Positions 38,036 to 49,024 of a stretch of DNA of 64,000 nt are shown here, piece by piece. Position 1 is the stretch's first letter, and the number at the start of each line of letters is the position of its first letter. The stretch lies in NCBI RefSeq assembly GCF_010389155.1, contig NC_057762.1, positions 38,562,055 to 38,626,054 on the forward strand, in the 5' to 3' direction. Made by a program: the position numbers and the translations under genes. The notes under the pieces were generated by a model that was given only the letters and a program-made list of their open reading frames with translations, was not told the DNA's origin and did not search any database. This DNA is from Erigeron canadensis. Its lineage: Eukaryota; Streptophyta; Magnoliopsida; Asterales; Asteraceae.

Positions 38036-38383
38036 AATATGTCAATCAACGATGATGAGAATGAACAGTAGTTATGTTTTTTTTTAAGTTATGCATTGTG
38101 TGTTTTTATTACGTACGTGTGTGTTTTTACTTTTAAAATGTAATGTTTTTAAGTGGTATGTAATGTATTTGGTTATTAATAAAAGATATAAATTAAAAAG
38201 GGTTAGTTATGTAAAGTTTATAATGTTAAGGATAAATTATTAAAATGTGAAAAAAAGGTTGGGAGTTTCGGTTGCCACTAAAAAAAGGTTAAAAAAAGGT
38301 TGAAGGGTTGAAATGAGGTGGAGTAATTTGATTGGTTATTTGAAGGGAGATGAAAAGGTTGAAGGATTCGGCTCCCTCCCCCT

Positions 38384-40045
38384 TAAGTTTTAGAAGTATA
38401 AAAATATTTCCGCAGATATATCATATGTGCCTTAATTCTATCTTAACCTTGTTTTAGTCTTGACATTGTCTATTGACTTGAGTGACAGCCATGGGTTAAC
38501 TTTCGTACTTCTTACATAAGAAAGTGTAATACACCTCCTCATCGTGCATACATGAGCAGAGATATAAATTTTGTTTAAGGGGCCGATTAATATATACAAA
38601 GAGGTTGACTGTTCTTAGACAAACATATCTATTAGGTATTCAAATAATACCATGAACGATTCTTCTAAAATTCGTTGATTCAAGTTGAATACCGAAAATT
38701 AGGAAAAAAAATCAAACTATCACACAATGATAGAGAGAAAAATGTTTTTTGATCAAACTGAAAACTGATCATCACATTAGGTTTACAATCATATAAATAG
38801 GGCTACAAAATTCCGGCCTAAAAACATATCTGGGCCGAAAGTTATAACAAAATAAAAGTCCATAAAAACTCGAAAAAAACATAAAAATGTCCAAAACTCA
38901 TAGAAAAAGGCCGTTTCATGACTCGAAGGTCGACCCAAACCGCCGTGGGCATTTGCAACTTGATGCGTCTCGTTCCTACGGTCTTTTTGACTGGTCATAC
39001 GCCCAAAATAGAGCCCTGTAGCTCAAGTTATGCCCATTTTAATGAGACACCCAGCCTTGTTTTGTGCTTCCAAATACAACATGGTCTTCTCATCTATACT
39101 TGAGCCCCCATCACAATGCTCTACAAAATAAACATTTGACTATTGGGCTCGGGCTCTTGGCGCTACAGTTATACTTATTGGAAGAGCTAATGAAAGAAAA
39201 AGAAAAGAAAAAAACTTTAAAAATCCCTTGGTCCTTCTAACTAATATTTGAATGACTTGTGCTATCTTTTGATACTTTAAATATCAAACCTGCCTTTAGA
39301 AATAACATGAGAGTAAGACTATTGAGCTAAATTTATGTCACATTATCTATTAACAAACACAACAAATCAAGGCGTAGCCCATCTCTGGCATTTAAATACA
39401 TAGAAGAGATTGGTGAAAAAGTTCGAGGCGATGAAATTTGTAGCCGCAAACTCACATTATGTAGATTACAACAACCTCTTGGCAAATAATTTTCCACTTA
39501 CCCCCATTGGTTTCATAAACAACAGTTCTTTAGGTACAAGTCACAGGCCCATTCATATAGTTGAACAAACATAATTTGGTAGCCTAATCGACAGAATCTT
39601 GCTTTTGATTCCTTGATTTTGTGAGTTCATAAGGCTTATTTATTGATGTTTGATATTGTGTTAAATGATTGTAAATGCTATGGTTAATTCTATGGATTGG
39701 GGAGATACTTATGTCTCTAACAACGATTCCACAAAAACAAATTTTGTAGTTACTATACATGTGAGTTTAAAAGTTAGTTTAGTTGGGTTGTATGGATATA
39801 AGATAGAGAACTTAGTTTTTTAATGGATAGTATTAAACTCAAATTAGCTTGGTTGTTGGTGCTCTTCGCCTGATTTTTTTGTATATTTGAAATATTATTT
39901 TAAAACACATAAAAATGAAAAAATATGAACCCATTTTGATACGTTCTTTGCTACATAAGAAGTCATCAAGGTGACCAAGTCCAAAATGCGTTGGTGGGAT
40001 CGATTTGAAGAAGAAATGAGTAGAGACGGGACCATCAACCTTAAT
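38384..40045. other. Intergenic region between RLK-A and RLK-B
   Basis: Begins with downstream flank shared with RLK-B and RLK-D (to about 38625). A block at about 38625-39118 is absent from the D flank and looks like LTR debris, but no ends were found. Then comes a shared flank again (CATTTGACTATTGGGCT at about 39131 on). No gene. Confidence 0.5.
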
Positions 40046-40100
40046 TATAAATGCTTGGCCTTACAACCAACTTCCAATGACACAAAGGAAAAACATAATT
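40046..40100 (+). promoter_or_regulatory. Core promoter of RLK-B
   Basis: TATAAAT at 40046-40052, 55 bp before ATG 40101. The conserved upstream blocks (TACGTTCTTTGCTACATAAG, GGTGACCAAGTCCAA, ATGAGTAGAGACG) lie at about 39940-40027. Confidence 0.65.
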
Positions 40101-43100
40101 ATGGCTGTCATAGTTGATATGTTCATACTCAATATTCTAATTTTCTTTGTTTTCTGTTCGTTTTTCATATCAAACATATATGCAGCTTCAGTCACCTTAA
40201 GCATTGACACAGATAAACAAGCCTTACTCTCCATAAAATCTCAAACAATCACACAACCCCCTGATGCTCTAGCATCTTGGGACCAAAACTCATTTCCATG
40301 CAACTGGACTCGAGTGTTGTGTGGTGATCGTGGCCAAAGAGTAGTCGGTCTTGACCTCTCCAGGCTTCAGATAACTGGTCAAGTTAGCCCCGATATAGGC
40401 AACCTATCCTTTCTGACATCACTGCAACTCCAAGAAAACCAATTTGTAGAACTTCCTGAAACGATCACTAAACTTACTCGTCTTAGAGTCCTTAACATCA
40501 GCTCCAATAACATCCAAGGCAGTATCCCAGCAAACATAAGCCAATGTATTCAGCTCAGGGTTGTTGATTTCATGCAAAACAAACTTTCTGGTTCGATACC
40601 TGAAGACCTTGGTCTTCTAGTGAATCTACAAATTCTCAACTTGGCAAAAAATCGTCTTTCCGGATCAATTCCACCCTCCATTGCAAACCTTTCTTCACTG
40701 ACTACTTTGAACCTCGGTACAAATACACTTAGTGGCCCAATTCCTAGTGACTTGTCTCTTCTTCAAAACCTAAAGAATCTTGATCTCACCATCAATAATC
40801 TCACTGGCACAGTTCCACCATCCATTTATAACATGTCTTCACTCGAGAATCTTGCTGTAGCTGCTAACGATTTGTGGGGTGATATACCTTACAATGTTGG
40901 GGAAACACTCCCAAATCTTCTAGTATTCAACTTTTGCATCAATAGATTCACAGGCACTATTCCGGGTTCACTGCACAACCTTACAAACATAAGAATCATA
41001 CGGATGAAAGAAAATGAATTGCATGGGACCGTTCCACCGGGATTAGGGAACTTACCTAAGCTAGAACTGTATAGTATTAGTTACAATAATATTGTTAGTG
41101 TTCCAGGTGAGGGTCTTGGTTTCTTAAATTATTTGGTAAACAGTACAAACCTACGTTTTCTAGCCATTGATGGTAACCATTTTGATGGTGTCATTCCAGA
41201 GTCCATAGGAAATCTTTCCAAAAAACTCATAAACTTATACATGGGTTCAAACCAGATATCTGGTAGCATCCCTCCCTCGATTGGTCAACTAAAAGGTCTG
41301 GGTTTATTAAATATAAGCTTCAACTCCATTTCTGGCGTAATCCCACCAGAGATAGGCCAATTGAAAGACTTGATCGAGCTTGTTCTCAGCAAGAATAGGT
41401 TATCCTCGAATATCCCAAGTTCATTGGGTAATCTTCAAAAGTTGACTCATATAGATTTGTCGAGCAATGAATTGGTAGGGAGTATACCCATCAGTTTTAG
41501 GAATTTTGAAAGGCTTACTTCAATGGACTTGTCCAAGAATAAGCTCAATGGGAGTATTTCTAGAGAAGTTCTTGATCTTCCAAGTTTAGCCACTATCCTC
41601 AATCTGTCCAATAACTTATTAACAGGCTCTCTGCCTCGAGAAATAGAGCTTTTGGAAAGAGTGGAGACAATTGATCTTTCTAACAACCGATTGACAGGAA
41701 ACATTCCAAACTCCATCCAAAACTGTAAGAGCTTGGAGAAGCTATTCATCTCCAACAATTATCTCTCTGGCGAAATTCCCGAAAGTTTGAATGATGTAAA
41801 AGGTTTGGAAACTCTTGACCTCTCTTCCAACCAACTTTCGGGTTCAATCCCTCTTGAACTTCAAAACTTAATGGTCCTCCAATTTCTGAACCTTTCTTTC
41901 AATAACTTGGAAGGAAAAGTTCCTAGTAATGGGGTTTTCTCAAATCTTACTAGGGTTCATCTTGAAGGCAATCCAAAGCTATGTAATGATCCCAAATGCA
42001 GAAGAGATGACCCCAACAAAGCAGTTGTCATTTCAGTTACAGTAGTCATTTCTGTATCGGCAGCAATACTTCTATCGATCGCTTTGTTTTTTTACTTCCG
42101 GAGAAGGAAAGTGAAGATAATGGACACTTCTGATTCCTTCAAGGGCCAACATCACATGGTAACATATGATCAGCTACGTTTATCAACCATGAACTTCCTT
42201 GAGGAAAACCTAATAGGATGTGGGAGTTTTGGTTGTGTTTATATAGGGTACCTCAGTCTCGAAGGGCCTGCCCAACTAATTGCTGTGAAGATTCTTGACA
42301 TGGAAATCAGCGGTTCATTGCCTAGCTTTTTGGCTGAATGTGCTGCGTTGCGCCATCTCAGGCACAGGAATCTAGTCAAGCTGATTACTTCCTGCTGCAG
42401 TTTAGATCAGAAAAACAGGGATTTTCTTGCACTTGTTTATGAATACATGAAGAATGGAAGCTTGGAGAACTGGATCCAGAAAAAAATGGGTATTCAAGAA
42501 AAAATAAATGTGGCAATTGATGTAGCCTGCGGTTTAAGTTATCTGCACCATGAATGTGTGGTGGCTCCGGTGGTGCATTGTGATCTCAAGCCAAGTAACG
42601 TTCTGCTGGATGAAGACATGACTGCAAAAATAGGAGATTTTGGGCTTGCAAGCATGTTGGTTGACAAAGATGAATCTTTTAGCTCCGCCCACATTCTTAA
42701 AGGTTCCATGGGTTATATTCCTCCAGGTGAATTCACTTATCTCATCTTCTATATAATGGTTGTACTAAAAAAAGGGTAAATGGGTGGGAACCCTCTGGTC
42801 TCATGTACCATCTTGGTACCCAGAGCGCACACCGCATAGAACTCTTGATCGGTAAGTCACCGTCCTCACACATGAATCACAAGATATAGCTTCTCCAGTT
42901 GTCTTGGACAAGTTTTGAACCTATGACCTCTAGCCTTCATATGTGGACCCATGTGGTCACATGATGGCGGTAACACCGGGGTGAAGGGTTTCACCCCATT
43001 GGTATATAATCATTGTACTACTTGAATGAATAAGGACATGCATTTTACATTAACATCTTATATTGACATTAAATACAGAGTATGGTATGGGAGCAAAACC

Positions 43101-43458
43101 ATCAACGAAAGGAGATGTGTACAGTTACGGCATTATGCTGTTGGAGATTTTCACCGAGAAGAGCCCGACAGATGAGATGTTTGTGGGTGGTCTAAGCCTC
43201 AAGACATGGGTGCAGTCTGCTTTCCCGGCTAACTTGGATCAAGTTGTGGATATTCATATGCTTGATAAAGATGAAGGGTCATGCTCAGATCCTCAACTCT
43301 TGAACCCGAAGATACAGCTTGATTGTATCACAACGGTCATAGCAGTTGCGCTTTCTTGCACCAATGACTCTCCTGAAGGAAGAATTACAATACTTGAAGC
43401 TCTTTGCAAACTCAAGAATGTTCTAGATACGATTCACAAGTTCAGAGTCAAGTGTTGA
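40101..43458 (+). CDS. LRR receptor-like kinase, subfamily XII (RLK-B)
   Basis: Same architecture as RLK-A and collinear with it: exon 1 40101-42726, exon 2 43079-43458; 1001 residues. The phase-1 intron is 352 bp because it contains a retroposon. Features that differ: glycine loop GCGSFG with a cysteine in place of arginine, VYIG after it where A has VYKG, and KSPTDE preceded by TE where A and D have TG. The non-RD HCD, catalytic lysine and DFG are intact, so it should encode a full receptor. The first in-frame ATG is 40077; ATG 40101 is preferred because it has a better context (A at -3, G at +4) and begins the signal peptide. Closest to RLK-C in the LRR and kinase segments. Confidence 0.94.
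42768..43002 (-). mobile_element. SINE-like retroposon in the RLK-B intron
   Basis: 235 bp flanked by an 18-bp duplication with two mismatches (42750-42767 TATATAATGGTTGTACTA and 43003-43020 TATATAATCATTGTACTA). Introns of A, C and D lack it. On the minus strand it has a B-box-like AGGTTCAAAAC and ends CCATTTACCCTTTTTTT, a T-tail as in some plant SINEs. A-box is not clear. Confidence 0.68.
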
Positions 43459-45913
43459 AGAGCCCAATGCTTGGATGCAAGTTGGTTCTGCTGCATGGTT
43501 TCTAGTGGCAATATGAGTAACATACCTATGTAATTCATCTTAGGCATCTATTACAGTAAAATAAAAAGACGTAACTTGCCAGATATTGCCATACTACCCA
43601 AACTATAAGTTTTCAGAAGTAAAAATATTTTTTGTAGGTATATCAGATATGCTTCAATTCCATTGCTTCTGTGTTCTGGTCTTAACTTACCTTGTTTCAT
43701 TCTTGACTTTCCCTATTGATGTAAGTGAAAGCAATGGATCTTAACTTTCGTACTTCTTACATTAAAAAGTGTAATACACACTCTCATAGAGCATACATGA
43801 GCAGAGATATCAATTTTGTTTTAAGGGGACGATTAATATATACGAGGAGGTCAACTGATATTTGAAAAACAACCCGATCAAGTATAATTTTTTTTTGGAA
43901 ACAGTCAATTACTACTAAAGTGATTACTTATTACAACTAATGCCAACAATGAGGCTCAAAAGCATGACCATGCTGAGTGACTGATACCAACGGGCCAAGA
44001 GCCACAAGTTTCTATTTAGTATAATTAGTAACCTACAAAATCAATCTTGTTCATGGGAAAAAACTGAATCACTACAAGCTTTTGTGGTGGTTTGTGATTC
44101 CTTGTCTAAAATAATACTAGTGTATCGTATCTGGTTATGGAGAATTTGGGGGAATCCTACTAGCCTGCTCCACCCCTGCTTCTAAATAAACCACCTGCGT
44201 TTTTGGAAGGGATCTATTTCAGTCTTGAAGAGGGGAATCAACTTCTGCAGTTCTATCAAGTGGACTGCTCCACTTACATATACTTGGCAGATGTATTTCT
44301 TACATATGCTGAGCAAGAAAGATTAACTAATTTAGTCATTACTGTCATGCAAATAAACTAATTGAGTCATTACTAAAAGTCTATTTCATACGAAAATTCA
44401 GTAAAAAAGTTACAAAAGATTTTATAAATGGATTACTTCTGTTGGTAAAAGTCCATAAACAGAGCTAACATGAATTTTGGTATATTTTTCCGTGTTCATT
44501 TTAACTGTATTAGATACACAGACAATAAGAATAATTTCATTGCTGGAAGCAGATGTCATTAATCAAATCATACATTATAATTACTTAAAACTAGTTGTAA
44601 TAATGTCATATTGTTTCATAGTTAAGATAACTATACCAAAAATAAATAATCTGTCGGAAGAACCGCAAGTATGGACATCACCTCCATATCTAATATCATC
44701 TTCTTTTGGATAGCCTTTTCCTCCAGTTATATAATGTAATATCATTGGAGTGCACCATAATGTGGTAAAAAAAAGGCATTCTTGCTACACTAATCCAATA
44801 TATGTATAACTCGGCAAGTCTTTACCCAAAGACATAAAAGATACACATCCAATCCAGTTCATGCTAACACTGTAGTTGTAAAAGTAAGATGCATTCAGGA
44901 ATAGAACCAACTTACATGGTAGTGTTCCTTCTGAAGAGATACAGAAGCATCAAGCAGTTACAACTCCTGATTTGTAAATGCAACTCAAGCCGATTGAAAA
45001 AGGCAGAAGACCCTGTGAATGAAAGGACATGCATAGCATATACATGATATATAATTATATATAACACCAGAAAAGAAAGAAACATGGTCACTTAGTCACT
45101 TTAGCTATGTACCCAACTGAACATATCAATGTAATAGTATAAGGTTTTCATCTGGAACTTCATCCATGACCATGACAATGAAAACATTAACATCTGGAAA
45201 GACAAAACCAAAAAAAGCATTTGGCGACTCTTGGCTCTTACAGTTATACATATTGGAAGAGCTAATGAAGTATTAAAACTCAAAGACAATGCGTAGGCCA
45301 TCTCTGGCATTTAAATACATAGAATAGATTGGTGAAAAAGTTCTTTAGGTAGATAGAATAGATTGGAAGAGCTAATGAAGTATTAAAACTCACATTATGT
45401 AGATAACAGCAACCTTTTCGCAAATAATTTTCCACTTAGCCCCATTGGTTTCATAAACAACAGTTCTTTAGGTACAAGTCAAAGGCCCATAAACTAAGGA
45501 GTTGTTTGGTCAATTTTTTTTCTTTCCAAATGGAGTCGAACCAAGCTACAACAGAGTATTCGCCACATTATAGATATATGTGACAATCAAATTAACCAAG
45601 AATGGGTGGTTAGGGCTAACCTGGAGAAATGACCGGAGACGGTGACAGAAGTAGAGTTGTGACGATGGTGCAGCATCACACAAAGTCCAGATGACGACGG
45701 TCGGAAGCGACAAAAGGAATTTGAATATTAGAGATTTTTAACTTTGACTTTATCTTAAGATTAATTTTAACTTTATCTCACATGAACGACTTCGACTCAA
45801 AAATATTCAGCTTAGTGGTATTCATTCTAAGATTGATTTTAATTTGGTTTTATCAACATGAATGAACGACTTTGACTAAAAAATATTCAGCTTAGTGGTA
45901 TTCATTATTCAAA
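43459..45913. repeat. 3' flank of RLK-B, duplicated behind RLK-D
   Basis: Most of this stretch matches 58389-60800 behind RLK-D in order (CTGCATGGTTTCTAGTGGCA, AATCCTACTAGCC, GGACTGCTCCACTTACATAT, GACGACGGTCGGAAGCGACA). Near 45755-45905 a roughly 75-bp unit with ATATTCAGCTTAGTGGTATT occurs twice in tandem; a single copy is at 62797-62877. No gene is supported. Confidence 0.65.
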
Positions 45914-46089
45914 CGAGCATAATACCCGCGTGTTGCGATGGAATTTTGTTTTAAAAATGAGATAGATTCGGGGGTAGTTTAGTCCAACTGTAGAGGTGGG
46001 TATAGAAAGATGTATTAAAGTGAAGGACATTTTAGACTTATCAGGTTCTTAATGACTTAAAGCTAGTTTGCTTTATAAAGGATTATAGA
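45914..46089 (-). mobile_element. Very short Helitron-like element
   Basis: Minus-strand start TCTATAATCCTTTATAAAGC; end CCATCGCAACACGCGGGTAT then TATGCTCG and T at 45914. About 176 bp, noncoding. It abuts the foldback element that begins at 46093. Confidence 0.5.
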
Positions 46090-46092
46090 TTA

Positions 46093-47156
46093 GGGTAAAT
46101 TATATTTTTGGTCCCTGAACTTGACACGTTTTTTACTTTTAATCACTAAACTTCAAAATTTTCAAATTATACACTAAACTTGCCACTTTTTTTCACTTTT
46201 GGTCACCGCGTCAACTTTGTTACCCTTTCTCCATTAACTTGCCCAGATTAATTAGTTTTTTTTCAGTTTCCGTCCTTTTCATTTATTCCATTATTAAAAG
46301 TGATAATCGATGAAAATTACATTCAAAACTCAATCCATTTATATGATTCATTACAAACTTATATAACACACACAAAAATATTTACAGTTAAATCATAAGG
46401 CGTTATCGACTATTCAGTGGAAAAAATCTAGAACATATTACTCTGGATGATCGTTACAATATCCATTTTTTTATTATAGTTTAACAATAGTTAACAAAAT
46501 GAATTAAGGAAAACTATATAAATTTATATAATACAAATAAAATTATTTATGGTTAAAATAGACATAAAAAGACTAACAAATTCAAACAGATGCACTAAAA
46601 AAAATCTAACTTTATAAATAAAAATTTCAACTAACAATTATTTCATAGTCGTTCAAAAAAAATATCAATTATTTCATCTAATCAAACTAACCGTAAATAT
46701 TATTGTTTGTGTTATATAAATTTATATAGTTTTCCTTAATTCATTTTTTTTTACTATTGCTAAACTATAAAAAAAAAATGTATTGTAACGGTTATCCAGA
46801 GTAACGTGTTTTAGATTTTTTTTTTCTCTGAATAATCGATAACGCCTTATGATTTAACCGTAAATATTTTTGTTAGTATTATATAAATTTATAATAAATC
46901 ATATAAATGGATTGAGTTTTGAGTGTACTTTTCATCGATTATCACTTTTAATCATGGAATAAATGAAAAGGACGAAAGCTGGAAAAAAAAACAACTAACG
47001 AATCTAAGTTAATTAACGGAGGAAAGGTAACAAAGTTAACGCGGTGACCAAAAGTGAAAAAAATGGCAAGTTCAGTATATAATTTACAATTTTTAAAGTT
47101 TAAGGATTAAAAGTGAAAAATATATCAAGTTCAGTGACTAAAAATGTAATTTACCC
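46093..47156. mobile_element. Foldback Mutator-like element
   Basis: Begins GGGTAAATTATATTTTTGGT and ends as its inverse. The two halves are inverted copies of about 500 bp each, including internal marks such as AAGGCGTTATCGA and GGATTGAGTTTTGA. The unpaired centre is short (about 46560-46680). End sequence resembles the 24569-25781 MULE. The flanking 9-bp duplication is weak (6 of 9). No coding content. Confidence 0.75.
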
Positions 47157-48971
47157 TTCAAATTAATATGAAACACATTCAATTGTGCATATGTGGCCAA
47201 ATGATAGCCTATTAGTTTCGGAGACCAAAGATGGCTAATTTGATGGTTAACTTAGTTTGTGTGGTTGGCTCCGTGGTTCTCCCACCATTGAAGAATCCGA
47301 GTAGGGTTGATTTTTTTTTCATTGGGTATTACATATTTACATGAATTCTAACTTTTAGGTTAAGTGTTACCATTATAATGGGATTGCTACATGGTTGATG
47401 AGTGGTCATTCATGTCATAATTTTTTTGGCATGGTATCGTGTGGTTGTATCAATTATTACAGTTTCTTTTATGACTTTGGAGGAACGTATATGATGCAGT
47501 TTTTTTTCTTTTTAATTATCTATGTTATTTTATAAAACATTTATATTTTGTTTAAATTTTAAAAATATTAAATATTATCATCTTAAAAATATCATTTAAT
47601 ATTAATGTTATATATATATATATATATATATGAGAGTTAGTTTGAGTACCTATGGAAAAAAAATACAAACATACACTTCACAGTTGTTGGATCAAAACTT
47701 TGGACGGATCATATCAAGCCTTTTTCCGCCTTCTCCGGCCAGCAGCCTGCTTCTTCTCCGGCGAGACTACCGTCAGCCACCACCTTCTTCTCCGGTGAGA
47801 CAACTACCACTAGCCACCATCATCTCCGACCACCCCAACCACGGTGTCGGCGTCGACAGCAAGGGCTTCGCCCGTACGGTAGCAAACCATCACCATCTCT
47901 TGGATCACCGTCCATTAAGTCCATATGATTCCCATATGCGTCCCTTGACAACCAGTTTAGAACGGATGAGGGCCTCGTACCGTATGCACCCGAAAACGAA
48001 CCTGATTCTCACCGGAAAGTCGTCGGAGATGTCGCCGGAGGTGGTGTCGGTGGTTGTTTAGGAGGAGGTGTAACGTTCACCGGAGAAGAAGGATATTATA
48101 TAATTTATAAATGTTCAATTAATAATAACAAATATATTTTTTATATACACGTGTATATGAGTTCAAAACCGGTTGTCTTGTAAGATCACTTTAAGCCACC
48201 ATCATCTTTTGACCCATGTATAAAATGAAGTGTATAAATTATATATACAATCCAATTTAAAAATGAAAAACCATACTTCATTTTATATATAGGTCAAAAG
48301 ATGACGGTGACTTAAAATCATCTTACATGATAACCGGTTTTGAACTCATATACACTCGTATATATAAGTATAGTGGTGTATTCTATGGAATTATAGGTTG
48401 TTGTGGGATCCAACTTTTAATATCATAGTTAGAATGAAAAAAATGTAATATGAGTGTCATCTTACCAAGGTAGCTCATTTTTTGGTGTGCTAGCATTTGT
48501 CATCGTTGATACTGACAATTAAGAGATTGTGTTTAACTTTTATCGATAACAATTGCATAAAAATGTAACGATCTATTTGATTCTTTTAGAAGCCATAAAA
48601 AATACATCAAAATTGGATCAAGGGATCAATATTTTTGTCTCTAGAGATAAAAGGTCACAAGTTCTATTTTCATATATTGTAAGACCGTAAGTCCTATTTT
48701 ATCTTGGATAAACTTGAAAACGGTCTTTTTACTTTATAAATATAAAATGGTTTACATCTCAACTTCTTACATATACCATCCTAATACTGAGACCTAAAAC
48801 AGAGGCCAATATTTTTTACATACTTTTCTTTTAAAAGCCATAAAATTAATGATTTTATAAACCCATTTTGATACATAACTACAAAAGTCATGAAGTTGAG
48901 AAAGTCCAATGAGTTAATAGGATTTGGAGAAGACATGAGTAGAGAGGTGAACATCAACCGCACTTATAAGT
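47157..48971. other. Intergenic region before RLK-C
   Basis: AT-rich, with a TA run at 47611-47630. A GC-rich patch at about 47700-48080 (CCGCCTTCTCCGGCC; 143-codon plus-strand frame 47630-48061) has no recognised domain and resembles the GC-rich cores of the Mutator-like elements elsewhere here, so I do not call it a gene. A foldback repeat follows at 48147-48360. Confidence 0.45.
48147..48360. mobile_element. Foldback MITE-like repeat
   Basis: Left arm 48147-48234 and right arm 48274-48360 are inverted copies: GTATATGAGTTCAAAACCGG on the left and CCGGTTTTGAACTCATATAC on the right, continuing to the loop. About 214 bp, no coding. Target duplication not resolved. Confidence 0.7.
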
Positions 48972-49024
48972 TATAAATACCCTGCCAACACACACCACTA
49001 CCAATCACACCAACAAAAGAAACC
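48972..49024 (+). promoter_or_regulatory. Core promoter of RLK-C
   Basis: TATAAAT at 48972-48978, 53 bp before ATG 49025. The upstream block is more diverged than in A, B and D (AAGTTGAGAAAGTCCAATG in place of AAGGTGACCAAGTCCAA), though GAAGACATGAGTAGAG is kept. Confidence 0.6.

Larger units (their letters stand above)
36588..38383. mobile_element. TIR transposon carrying two divergent small genes
   Basis: Left end GGGAGGAGGGAGCCGAA and right end reversed AGGGGGAGGGAGCCGAA match at 15 of 17 positions. TAA flanks both sides (36585-36587, 38384-38386). The sites behind RLK-B and RLK-D are empty (CTATAAGTTTT and CTATTAGTTTT), which confirms the 1796-bp insertion. It contains a plus-strand ORF at 37616-38035, a decayed minus-strand one at 37153-37299, and a shared promoter between them. 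A 3-bp TA-rich duplication is PIF/Harbinger-like, but no transposase is present and these ends are not ones I know. Confidence 0.8.

Noticed and set aside
38625..39118. LTR retrotransposon fragment between RLK-A and RLK-B
   Set aside because: Absent from the RLK-D flank and has an LTR-like feel, but no ends, primer site or target duplication could be found.
47630..48061. 143-codon plus-strand frame before RLK-C
   Set aside because: Starts in a TA run and covers a GC-rich, CTCCGGCG-type patch; no known domain or promoter, more like a transposon core.
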